From: a virus
Reading direction: 5' to 3' (one strand)
DNA length: 62,503 nucleotides
IMG/VR virus record: IMGVR_UViG_3300022602_000095
Span: 1 to 62,503 of that record
Of this stretch, positions 56,000-62,503 are shown piece after piece; the first letter of the stretch is position 1, and every line of letters starts with the position of its first letter. The notes below the pieces were generated by a model. It made no database searches and was not told the DNA's origin. It saw only the letters and a program-made list of their open reading frames with translations. Both the position numbers and the translations under genes were made by a program.

Positions 56000-56304
56000 T
56001 TCCATCTCCTTCTTGCTGCGCAACCACGTGTATTTTTACCTGCACAACCACCAGCTGGTATCCAGGCTCTACTTCTAGCACAAAAACTCTTTCTACGCTT
56101 TGAAGCCTTTGATCCCTTCTTAACTTTACCTGTTACAGGTGCTTTAAGATGAGATCCAGTCGCACGATTATATTTCGCTCTACCTTTAGCTGTTAAGCCA
56201 CCACCACGACTTACAGGTAATTTTTCACCTCGTTTAATTGAAAGGCTGAGTCCATTCTTTTCTTCCAATACTTCAATGAAGCGCGATTCAAACAAACTTT
56301 GCAT
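55993..56304 (-). CDS. Basic Cys-rich protein with propeptide (KYNRATGS family)
   Basis: A 103-residue protein. MQSLFESRFIEVLEEKNGLS contains L-E-E. GLTAKGRAKYNRATGSHLKA and PVTGKVKKGSKASKRRKSFC-ARS match a small basic family (KGRAKYNRATGSxLKxPV) recalled from phages and large DNA viruses. It ends with GGCAGKNTRGCAARRRWKC. Probably DNA- or metal-binding. GATAAATA (56310-56317) is 5 nt before ATG, so the first of a late, tightly overlapped operon. Confidence 0.7.
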   Translation of the reverse strand: MQSLFESRFIEVLEEKNGLSLSIKRGEKLPVSRGGGLTAKGRAKYNRATGSHLKAPVTGKVKKGSKASKRRKSFCARSRAWIPAGGCAGKNTRGCAARRRWKC

Positions 56305-56309
56305 ATTAT

Positions 56310-56330
56310 TATTTATCAGAAGAATAAATA
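56310..56330. promoter_or_regulatory. Divergent late promoters
   Basis: Minus-strand GATAAATA (56310-56317) 5 nt before ATG 56304, and plus-strand AATAAATA (56323-56330) 9 nt before ATG 56340. Confidence 0.65.
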
Positions 56331-56339
56331 TATTTACAT

Positions 56340-56957
56340 ATGGCTCTTAATTTTATCGATGATATTAATGCTCTCTACGTTAACAGAGTATTCTTAAAGG
56401 AAAATGTTGGTTCAGGTACTGGTCCGAACGTTGACGGTCCATCTGAAGGTAAAGCTGAAGATTACGAAGCACCACATAGAGATTGTTTATGTACAGGTGA
56501 TAGTAATGAATGTTCATGTGAGCACGAAGAAGACGAGATGGTATTTGCGCCAACAAATAAAACAAAAGAAGGTGAATACCCTGAAGATAGTGAGCACAAA
56601 CATCATGAATCAAATGCATATATGGCCAAACAACAGCTTTACAGAACTGTTAAGATGGCATCAATGTTACATGATATTATTAAAGATGAGGAAGAACTTG
56701 AACCTTGGATGGCTGCAAAGATTACTCAAGCTTTCGACGACTTAAATTCAATTTTTGGTTACAAGGACTATCAGCATTTTAGAGATCAAATTGATCACGA
56801 TATGGAGATAGAAGAAAAAACAGAGCACGATCTATATAAGAGTATAGATCAGGGCGGTGAATCGTTGATTAATAAAATCAAAGAAATGATGCGTGGTCAG
56901 TCGAAAGAAAAAGTTGAGACAGCTGTTTACGGTATGATCAAGATGCTCGAAGCTTAA
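56340..56957 (+). CDS. Late acidic protein with propeptide-like N-terminus
   Basis: A 205-residue acidic protein. INALYVNRVFLKENVGSGTG contains L-K-E-N, a candidate cleavage site. A Cys cluster near residue 50 (DCLCTGDSNECSCEHEEDEM) may bind metal. The C-terminal 110 residues are helical (MASMLHDIIKDEEELEPWMA-AKI). The function is unknown; likely a virion or packaged protein. Late promoter at 56323. Confidence 0.55.
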   Translation: MALNFIDDINALYVNRVFLKENVGSGTGPNVDGPSEGKAEDYEAPHRDCLCTGDSNECSCEHEEDEMVFAPTNKTKEGEYPEDSEHKHHESNAYMAKQQLYRTVKMASMLHDIIKDEEELEPWMAAKITQAFDDLNSIFGYKDYQHFRDQIDHDMEIEEKTEHDLYKSIDQGGESLINKIKEMMRGQSKEKVETAVYGMIKMLEA

Positions 56958-56958
56958 T

Positions 56959-57576
56959 TTATTTCAAATTCTTTCTTATATCATCAAAAAGAACTCTTGC
57001 CTCATCTTCAGGCATCCCTGTAGGTAAAATCTTTTTAAACGCTGTAAAATCTCCTAGTTTAGCCAAATTACGTGCTTTGGTAGCGCTTATTCCCGACGCA
57101 TCATCACTATCTGGATCACGGTTCTCACCAGCTACAGCTGTCTTAAAGCTTGTTAAATTTAAACGCTTTTCAGGATCTGGATTATTAATATATTTGTTAA
57201 ATAAAGCATCATACTCAGCTGCACGGTCACTACCACAAACAAGTGTTAAATCTTGATAACCACTATCAATTAAGAATTGCACAGCGTCAAAGATTGTTTT
57301 AATTTTATCCGAATCAATAAAATTAACTTGCGGCAATGTAGCATTCAAAGCTTTCATCTTATCTGAATACGGAATAGGGTTCTTTTTTGCATCTTGAGTC
57401 TTTGTAACAACTACAAAGGTATCTGCTTTCTCCTGTCTTCCTACTTCAACAGCTTTTGCTATTAATAATTCATGTCCAAGAGTAGGTGGATTCATTCTAC
57501 CAAAAACAAATACAGCTTTTGTATTTGTCGGCTTAATATCAGAAATAATCTTCTCAACAAGTGTTTTAAAGCTCAT
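56959..57576 (-). CDS. HIGH-motif nucleotidyltransferase with propeptide
   Basis: A 205-residue protein. ATG 57576 is chosen over 57633 because it follows the upstream stop by 1 nt and yields the MSFKTLVEKI targeting-like start with L-V-E. KAVFVFGRMNPPTLGHELLI has the T-x-G-H motif of the HIGH superfamily, LTLVCGSDRAAEYDALF and SGISATKARNLAKLGDFTAF (ISxTxxR) complete it. The closest families are NMN or pantetheine-type adenylyltransferases or glycerol-3-phosphate cytidylyltransferases; substrate unknown. Confidence 0.7.
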   Translation of the reverse strand: MSFKTLVEKIISDIKPTNTKAVFVFGRMNPPTLGHELLIAKAVEVGRQEKADTFVVVTKTQDAKKNPIPYSDKMKALNATLPQVNFIDSDKIKTIFDAVQFLIDSGYQDLTLVCGSDRAAEYDALFNKYINNPDPEKRLNLTSFKTAVAGENRDPDSDDASGISATKARNLAKLGDFTAFKKILPTGMPEDEARVLFDDIRKNLK

Positions 57577-57577
57577 A

Positions 57578-58693
57578 TTATGATCCAAATTTTTCTGCAC
57601 CTGCCTCACCACCACCAACACCATATGGTGCACCTACAAAAATTGTTTTATTATTTGTTATGGGATCTGGGTATCCTGAATAATCATCATCTCCTAATAA
57701 TGCATTAGTACTTGTCATGCCTTCAAGTTCTTCATCATCTTCTCTTTCTTGAGCTCCAAATTTCGAGCTCATGAAATGCGGACTATTTACCTTAAACATT
57801 AGATCGCCAGCCTTAATAACATATCCCTCAATATCACCAAGAAGACCTTCAGTCTTAAGAAGATTATTAACAATCTTTGTATACATCTGTTTTTGTATAG
57901 GTAAAAGCTTTTCATTAATCTTAGATTCAAGTTCTTTTCTACGCTGAACAAGCTTGTTGCGACCAGGTCCACCAATAGCAATTTGATCTTTTAACTCCGT
58001 TAGTTCCTGTTCTATCTTAGTTAAATTACTAAGAGCCTTCTGTGCATTTAGTAATTCAGGTCTAAGATCAATTGAATGAAAAACATTAACGTTAGGTAAA
58101 ATAAATTTTACCTCCTTATCATTAATAGATGTTAGTTTCTTGATGATCGAAGCGGCATTAGTACCCTCTTCTCCTTGTACATTAATAACAATAAATGTCG
58201 ACCAAGTACCTAATCTATCCTTATTATATTGTGCAACAACAAAACTTACTTTTCCGGAATTAGGATCTGCTTCGAGTGCATTAGGTGAATAGAGCCATTC
58301 AAGTTGAACAGTAACATTATGCTTACCGATAATTGGACTAATTAAATGCTTAATGCGTTCAAAGCTATTCATAAACGCCTGGCGAGCTGGTGGATATTTA
58401 ATAGCAGTTATAAAATCTTCAGGTTTATATACTTTACCTGAATAGCTTGAGCGTACAAAAAATCCATTCTCGTCATTGCCAACCTTAAGAGCCATACCGT
58501 CAACTTTCTCTGTTACAGTTGAATTCTCAGGTGTAATCATTCCCTTGTTTTGCTGTAAATAGCTAACAAAGCGTTTAAAGTTATCTATACTCATTGAGTA
58601 TAACTCCGGCTTATTTTGGGAATAAAGATGTTGGATACCTACTCTATCACCCTCTTTTGGTGCTTCTGTTAAAAATTGTTTAAATGTAATCAT
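57578..58693 (-). CDS. ATP-dependent ligase-like nucleotidyltransferase with propeptide
   Basis: A 371-residue protein. MITFKQFLTEAPKEGDRVGI carries L-T-E-A. TEKVDGMALKVG contains K63-x-D-G (motif I nucleophile), VQLEWLYSP has E132 (motif III), DIEGYVIKAG has E289-G and K294 (motif IV), and LMFKVNSPHF the motif V-like K301. This is the covalent nucleotidyltransferase (DNA/RNA ligase) core. The acidic C-terminal tail (REDDEELEGMTSTN) and a long coiled region (220-275) are extra. Linked by ATGA to the next gene. Confidence 0.75.
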   Translation of the reverse strand: MITFKQFLTEAPKEGDRVGIQHLYSQNKPELYSMSIDNFKRFVSYLQQNKGMITPENSTVTEKVDGMALKVGNDENGFFVRSSYSGKVYKPEDFITAIKYPPARQAFMNSFERIKHLISPIIGKHNVTVQLEWLYSPNALEADPNSGKVSFVVAQYNKDRLGTWSTFIVINVQGEEGTNAASIIKKLTSINDKEVKFILPNVNVFHSIDLRPELLNAQKALSNLTKIEQELTELKDQIAIGGPGRNKLVQRRKELESKINEKLLPIQKQMYTKIVNNLLKTEGLLGDIEGYVIKAGDLMFKVNSPHFMSSKFGAQEREDDEELEGMTSTNALLGDDDYSGYPDPITNNKTIFVGAPYGVGGGEAGAEKFGS

Positions 58694-59385
58694 AAAAATG
58701 TATGTCCTGTTGTTACTTCTGCGTCTTTTACAATTTCCTTCGCCTGAGCAGAGCCATATATTTGTACAAGCTTCTTAGTAATTGTCTGTATATTATTTAA
58801 ATCTTTAGCAGTAGAATTTTTATCAAAAATTGCTTTTGCAATTATATCAGGATCTCTAGAGATGAGTTGTTTTGTTTCTCTACTGAATAGACCGTTTGTC
58901 GATAACGTAAGTCCTTTATGTTTAGCTATAGCTGATAAAAGGATATTTCTATCCCTACCCTTAAAGGGAACTTGTTCATTAGCTGCATAAAAGAATTTAA
59001 GATACTCAGGATCGTCATGGAACATAAAATCTACCTGTACAAAATTACCTGTCATCTTACCTTCTTTATTCCAAACTGGCGATAAGAAGTGTACTGATAC
59101 TCCTGATTTTTTTGTGCCTATAATATCGTTATTATTTTTTTTCCAGAATTCTTGCAATTTACTCTCCAAGGTTGCCTTACTAATAGTTTTTGCATCAACA
59201 ACAAGATCTATATCGCCAGAATCAGCAGCTCTGCCTGTTGTACCAAGCATATTATTTAAAAGTGGAAGACCGGTAATTCTCTCAAGATGCCGTACTGTGG
59301 GTACGACGTCTTCACGAGATATACGGCCTGTATCTGTAAATACATTGCCACCTTCTTTTAAAATATATGACTTAAAGGTTAACAT
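58690..59385 (-). CDS. Pol-beta-type nucleotidyltransferase with propeptide
   Basis: A 231-residue protein. MLTFKSYILKEGGNVFTDTG has L-K-E-G. LGTTGRAADSGDIDLVVDAK has the catalytic pair D58 and D60, and NFVQVDFMFHDDPEYL supplies the third Asp (D119). PFKGRDRNILLSAIAKHKGL is a downstream helix typical of the family. Enzymes of this fold add nucleotides to proteins, RNA or antibiotics. Together with the ligase-like and HIGH-type genes it forms a three-transferase cassette. Confidence 0.75.
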   Translation of the reverse strand: MLTFKSYILKEGGNVFTDTGRISREDVVPTVRHLERITGLPLLNNMLGTTGRAADSGDIDLVVDAKTISKATLESKLQEFWKKNNNDIIGTKKSGVSVHFLSPVWNKEGKMTGNFVQVDFMFHDDPEYLKFFYAANEQVPFKGRDRNILLSAIAKHKGLTLSTNGLFSRETKQLISRDPDIIAKAIFDKNSTAKDLNNIQTITKKLVQIYGSAQAKEIVKDAEVTTGHTFL

Positions 59386-59824
59386 CAGTCTTTAAGTAAG
59401 GATCTTGCTTATTCATGGCCGCAAGTATCTGCTTATATTTGTTTATAAAGTTACCCGTATTAATACTATTGATAAACTTCTTAACATTAATATTATCCAA
59501 TCTTTCAGGATTATCAGCATACATTTCGTTTTGTTTAATAGCAGCTTCTAAGGCTGTCTGCATTGGAAATGCATTTTCTGCTGTAATATCTGTTCTATAA
59601 ATTTCATCCAAAGCACCTGGTGGAAAAGTCATTGCAGCTGCTTTTGATAAAAGATTAACAAGCCCTACATAACCCTCAGGAGCAACTTGCGCTACGGTAT
59701 TATCGGTAGGTGCTGGTGCATTAGGATCAGGCGCTGTAGCATCAGGCGCTGCAGCATCAGCTGATGTGTCATCTGCTTCATTAAGAACTGACCATTCCTT
59801 GTTAATTTTATCGATAAATTTCAT
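59372..59824 (-). CDS. Acidic Ala/Pro/Asp-rich late protein with propeptide
   Basis: A 150-residue protein. MKFIDKINKEWSVLNEADDT has L-N-E-A. Residues 18-45 are Ala/Asp/Pro low complexity (AAAPDATAPDPNAPAPTD). The rest is helical (GLVNLLSKAAAMTFPPGALD). It overlaps the nucleotidyltransferase start by 14 nt. CTAAATA about 6 nt before ATG suggests late expression. Function unknown; perhaps a scaffold for the cassette. Confidence 0.55.
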   Translation of the reverse strand: MKFIDKINKEWSVLNEADDTSADAAAPDATAPDPNAPAPTDNTVAQVAPEGYVGLVNLLSKAAAMTFPPGALDEIYRTDITAENAFPMQTALEAAIKQNEMYADNPERLDNINVKKFINSINTGNFINKYKQILAAMNKQDPYLKTDVNL

Positions 59825-59840
59825 CGTAAGTATTTAGTAT

Positions 59841-60416
59841 CTATACATAGATAAGTTGCTTTGTTTTGAGTTGTTCAAAGTACTTCTCACTTAGAAATGT
59901 TAATTCATTACGTTTAACGAAATTCTTAACTCTTGCAAATGTATAATATGATCTAATAAAGCTTTTCTCCCAAGCAAAATTACGAATACGCTCAATGAGT
60001 TCTACAACATCACCGTTACGTTTTGTATATAAATGATTGATTAAATTAAATTCAATATTTTCATAACCATATATGCTTATTGGTAGAAGTTTAGCCAGCT
60101 GTAATGCAGCTCTATCAACGTATCTTTCAATTTGTTGTTTGTCAAAATATTGTATGATACGAGTATTTGAAAGATCTAATTGTATAGATTTAAGAATAAC
60201 AATACGTTCTTTTGATTTTAAAGAGAGCAAATATTCACAAGTACCGTGAAAGATGTGATGATATAGAAGTTTCTTAATATCTTTAGTGATTTTCTTCGAT
60301 GTAAGAAGCTGATATTTTGCAAGATCATTAATAAAATCAATCTCTATAGTGCTAAAGATTGACTCAAAACTTATTAATCTAAGATTAAACTGATTAAATG
60401 TACAACTCTCAATCAC
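59841..60416 (-). CDS. Hypothetical helical protein
   Basis: A 191-residue basic, helical protein (MIESCTFNQFNLRLISFESI...), rich in I, L, K and aromatic residues. No domain or catalytic motif recognised. It lies 15 nt after the GIY-YIG gene and 16 nt before the propeptide-bearing cassette, so it may be transcribed with them. Confidence 0.55.
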   Translation of the reverse strand: MIESCTFNQFNLRLISFESIFSTIEIDFINDLAKYQLLTSKKITKDIKKLLYHHIFHGTCEYLLSLKSKERIVILKSIQLDLSNTRIIQYFDKQQIERYVDRAALQLAKLLPISIYGYENIEFNLINHLYTKRNGDVVELIERIRNFAWEKSFIRSYYTFARVKNFVKRNELTFLSEKYFEQLKTKQLIYV

Positions 60417-60431
60417 TAATTCATTATAACA

Positions 60432-60857
60432 CTATAAATTATAATTTGCAAGCTCTTGTTTTGGAGCTTTTCCTATTCTTACATTACATATACCATTATA
60501 ATAATCATCTCTTAAAAGTACATCTTCACCTAGCTGTTCTTTTATTTCATAATAAGCTAACGCCCATTTAGAGTTACAAGTACGTAGAATCTTAAAAATA
60601 AATTTATCTTTACCGTGCTTTATTATATCCGCATTTAATTCATTAGATGAACTGGTATATGTCTTCCAATCAGATTCTTTGTGTTCAATACGACTATTTT
60701 TCCTACCCTTAAGAGGCTTGCGTTTTATACGGCTTGTACATTGCTTCTTACCGATGTATTTCTTATTATTAACAGTATTAACAATCAAATAAATAAAACC
60801 AAAGGTATCTTCTGTTATAACAACACCTTCATTCAATAACCAATGACCACTATCCAT
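60432..60857 (-). CDS. Small GIY-YIG nuclease
   Basis: A 141-residue protein. GFIYLIVNTVNNKKYIGKKQ is the GIY-YIG motif; HKESDWKTYTSSSNELNADI and KFIFKILRTCNSKWALAYYE (with Arg and Glu) complete the nuclease core. It is short and lacks NUMOD repeats, like widely shared phage GIY-YIG proteins rather than a homing enzyme. The start HWLLNEGVVITED contains L-N-E-G, so it too may be a packaged protein. ACTATC-TACATG-GATAGT around the ATG could form a small hairpin. Confidence 0.75.
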   Translation of the reverse strand: MDSGHWLLNEGVVITEDTFGFIYLIVNTVNNKKYIGKKQCTSRIKRKPLKGRKNSRIEHKESDWKTYTSSSNELNADIIKHGKDKFIFKILRTCNSKWALAYYEIKEQLGEDVLLRDDYYNGICNVRIGKAPKQELANYNL

Positions 60858-60868
60858 GTAGATAGTTA

Positions 60869-61114
60869 TTACACACCTGATAAACGTCTACGTTTAATAG
60901 GTACTTTAACTTTTTTCTTTCTACCTGTCGCCTTAGCACCTAATATAGCAGGCATTCTTGCGTCCCCAGGTGCATAAGCATTATCATTTTGTGAAGGAAA
61001 TTGATTTCCATAATTACCTGATGTTACAGGTCCTGTTACCGCGCCAGCGCCTCCTGCAATGTTGGCAGCCATTTCAGCTAAAAGTCTATCTACAAGTGTA
61101 TTGAAATTGCTCAT
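60869..61114 (-). CDS. Capsid-peptide mimic with basic tail
   Basis: An 81-residue protein. MSNFNTLVDRLLAEMAANIA has L-A-E, a gp21-type site. After a Gly/Ala linker, GNYGNQFPSQNDNAYAPGDA-RMPAIL (about residues 33-58) is almost the same as SYGNQFPSQNDSAYASGDAR-LPKIL in the major capsid protein (residues 89-113).  The end (GRKKKVKVPIKRRR) is strongly basic. It may bind the same partner as the capsid arm and tether DNA (inference). No homologue recognised otherwise. Confidence 0.65.
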   Translation of the reverse strand: MSNFNTLVDRLLAEMAANIAGGAGAVTGPVTSGNYGNQFPSQNDNAYAPGDARMPAILGAKATGRKKKVKVPIKRRRLSGV

Positions 61115-61144
61115 TGATTTTTTAAGTACCTTATACTATATTTA

Positions 61145-61540
61145 ATGTTAATGCTTGAGGATTATATCAAAGAATTAGAGGAAGATCTTAAGATTAATGA
61201 ATTAAATCTTAAGGACTATCAGCTTCGTTTACCTGCTATTAAACACAAATGGACAGGTAGAATGATTCGTCTTAAGTCTCTCATCAATAATCTTAAGAAG
61301 CAAAAAGATAAAATTAAATCTGATATTATGTCAGAGATTGATCATACTAGTGCTGTTAAATTAACTCAGCCTGTTATAGCTGCTACTGCTGATAAGCACA
61401 GTAAAATACAGGATATTAATAAACAAATTCAAGATGCTGAGCTAATTGTTGAACTTTTAGAACGCTCTGAAAAGACGTTAAGTAGTTGCTCATATGATAT
61501 ATCAAATATCATAAAGATTATGCAGCTTGAAACGACATGA
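61145..61540 (+). CDS. uvsY: UvsY-like recombination mediator
   Basis: A 131-residue helical protein (T4 UvsY has 137). MLMLEDYIKELEEDLKINEL, RLPAIKHKWTGRMIRLKSLI, and DIMSEIDHTSAVKL resemble UvsY, which loads UvsX recombinase on ssDNA. It is followed with an ATGA overlap by the UvsW-like helicase, the same pairing as in T4. TATACT lies 7 nt before ATG 61145; ATG 61151 is an alternative start. Confidence 0.7.
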   Translation: MLMLEDYIKELEEDLKINELNLKDYQLRLPAIKHKWTGRMIRLKSLINNLKKQKDKIKSDIMSEIDHTSAVKLTQPVIAATADKHSKIQDINKQIQDAELIVELLERSEKTLSSCSYDISNIIKIMQLETT

Positions 61541-62503
61541 TAAAGTTTGATTACGACGAGAAAAAAAAGCTTGGTATTATCTCAGGAGAGATGTTTGATG
61601 AGATACGTGAGCATTTCTCAGTAAAAAATGAAGCAGCACATTTTATGCGTCGCCGAGGGCGCTTTATGCCTTCAAGAACTTACGCTATCACACCGACAGG
61701 AAGGTTTGAACCCTGTCTATATACAGAAATAAAGAAATTCTTAACTAGTGTACAGTACGTTGGTGAGATTGAATACAGTAAAGGTGTATTTGAGCAAGTT
61801 GTACCAGCAAGACATGGTTGGCATCAACAGTTAGATTTTAAAAATGAGATTTTACCTCTTAAACTTGAATTAAGAGACTACCAGGAAGAGATTGTAAAAA
61901 CATGTTTGTTTAACGGTAGAGGTACAATAATTTTAGCTACAGCAGGGGGTAAGACTCTTACATCAGCATCATTGATATCAAAAGTATACCAGCTTTATAT
62001 GTCTCCATATAATAAACAAAATTTTAAATGTCTGTTTATTGTACCTGATCGAGGACTTGCGTCTCAGACTTATCAAGATTTTATTGATTACGGTGTACCA
62101 TTTAGTGTATCAAAATGGACAGGTGACGATGATTTAGATTTATCATCAAATGTAATTGTTTCAAATCTTGGTATCTTACAAAGCAAAAATAGTAACTTAG
62201 AATGGCTTGCAGATATTGACCTGCTTATTGTTGATGAATGCTTGCGTTCAAATACACTCATAACAACTGATAAGGGATACAAAAAAATACAAGATATTAA
62301 AGTTGGGGATATAGTTAAGTCATATAACTGTATTACACACAAGGAAGAGTTAAAACCCGTAATCAACACATGGAAGAATTTGATTAAAAGTAATTCTTAT
62401 ACATATTTTTTAGAGATAGAGCTTGAAAATGGGTCTCTTATACAAGTTACTCCAAATCATAAAATATATACAAGCCGCGGCATGGTTAGAGCTGATGAGC
62501 TCA
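61537..62503 (+). CDS. uvsW: UvsW-like helicase, partial, split by an intein
   Basis: The first 322 codons of a gene that runs off the window. Residues 1-105 form an UvsW-type N-terminal region. LELRDYQEEIV (Q-motif, 111-120), TIILATAGGKTLTSA (Walker A, 136-140), and LLIVDE (233-234) are SF2 motifs. UvsW drives branch migration and reverses R-loops in T4. The expected D-E-C-H box is cut after D-E: the next residue is Cys235, which starts an intein. The rest of the helicase is outside the window. Confidence 0.85.
   Translation, partial: MIKFDYDEKKKLGIISGEMFDEIREHFSVKNEAAHFMRRRGRFMPSRTYAITPTGRFEPCLYTEIKKFLTSVQYVGEIEYSKGVFEQVVPARHGWHQQLDFKNEILPLKLELRDYQEEIVKTCLFNGRGTIILATAGGKTLTSASLISKVYQLYMSPYNKQNFKCLFIVPDRGLASQTYQDFIDYGVPFSVSKWTGDDDLDLSSNVIVSNLGILQSKNSNLEWLADIDLLIVDECLRSNTLITTDKGYKKIQDIKVGDIVKSYNCITHKEELKPVINTWKNLIKSNSYTYFLEIELENGSLIQVTPNHKIYTSRGMVRADEL
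62239..62503 (+). mobile_element. Intein inserted in the helicase DExH box, N-terminal part
   Basis: Cys at 62239 followed by LRSNTLITTDKGYKKIQDIK-VGDIV (intein block A, with C1 and the conserved G-D), then LENGSLIQVTPNHKIYTSRG-MVRADEL (block B, T-P-N-H with the catalytic His). Insertion is in the most conserved ATPase motif, a frequent intein site. Splicing is needed to restore helicase activity. The C-terminal splice site and any endonuclease domain lie beyond the window end. Confidence 0.9.

Noticed and set aside
1-62503. tRNA, rRNA and CRISPR arrays
   Set aside because: No clover-leaf-like T-arm/anticodon combinations, rRNA segments or regularly spaced repeats were found by reading both strands; a covariance-model scan would be needed to be certain.

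Overview
This window looks like part of a large, AT-rich, T4-like myovirus genome. On the minus strand it carries a recognisable T4-type head and neck block: gp15-, gp20-, gp13-, gp4-, gp21-, core/scaffold gp22- and gp23-like genes in order. It also has a gp5-like baseplate hub, a collar-type tail fibre, gp62-, UvsY- and UvsW-like genes, and T4-type late promoters (TATAAATA and variants). No tRNA, rRNA, CRISPR array or classical insertion sequence was found by reading. GC content was not computed and the host cannot be named.

Layout. (1) 1-9.7 kb: more than 30 small, mostly plus-strand early genes, many of unknown function or single-pass membrane microproteins. Many are preceded by a sigma70-like promoter whose -10 box ends 6 nt before the start codon, so the mRNAs should be leaderless, and many begin ATGAAAAATAA. 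Two minus-strand HNH endonuclease genes are inserted here, each headed by a 73-nt hairpin element of identical geometry but different, co-varying arms. (2) 9.7-14.5 kb: a MoaD/ThiS-like sulfur carrier, a SemiSWEET-like membrane protein, a predicted PD-(D/E)XK nuclease, a phosphoribosyltransferase and small proteins. (3) 14.5-21.5 kb: tail fibre, fibre-assembly protein and baseplate hub. (4) 21.5-24.7 kb: a 7-deazaguanine DNA-modification operon (DpdA-like transglycosylase, formyltransferase, DUF1599-like protein, P-loop kinase, QueF). (5) 24.7-33.7 kb: head and neck genes. (6) 33.7-38.3 kb: DinG/XPD-like helicase, GroES-like and gp62-like proteins, a GIY-YIG homing endonuclease and a DUF366-like protein. 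(7) 38.4-47.8 kb: an eleven-gene minus-strand block of glycosyltransferases and methyltransferases. (8) 47.8-55.2 kb: a fibre-like protein, kinase, QueE, Vsr-like endonuclease, PhoH, QueD and FolE. (9) 53-61 kb: a cluster of proteins with short N-terminal T4-internal-protein-like propeptides, including basic Cys-rich proteins, a retropepsin-like protease and three different nucleotidyltransferases. (10) 61.1 kb to the end: UvsY and an UvsW-like helicase whose DExH motif is split by an intein running off the window.

How the parts work together. FolE, QueD, QueE, QueF and the DpdA-like enzyme make all but one step (QueC not seen) of a route from GTP to preQ1 in DNA; the adjacent formyltransferase suggests formylated preQ1 as the final base. 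Their promoters look early. Late genes carry T4-like late promoters. The gp21-like protease probably matures the capsid and also about 18 proteins bearing an (L/I/V/F)-x-E site within their first 20 residues, a candidate set of capsid-packaged, co-injected proteins. At least five homing-type endonuclease genes or inteins mark heavy invasion by selfish elements.
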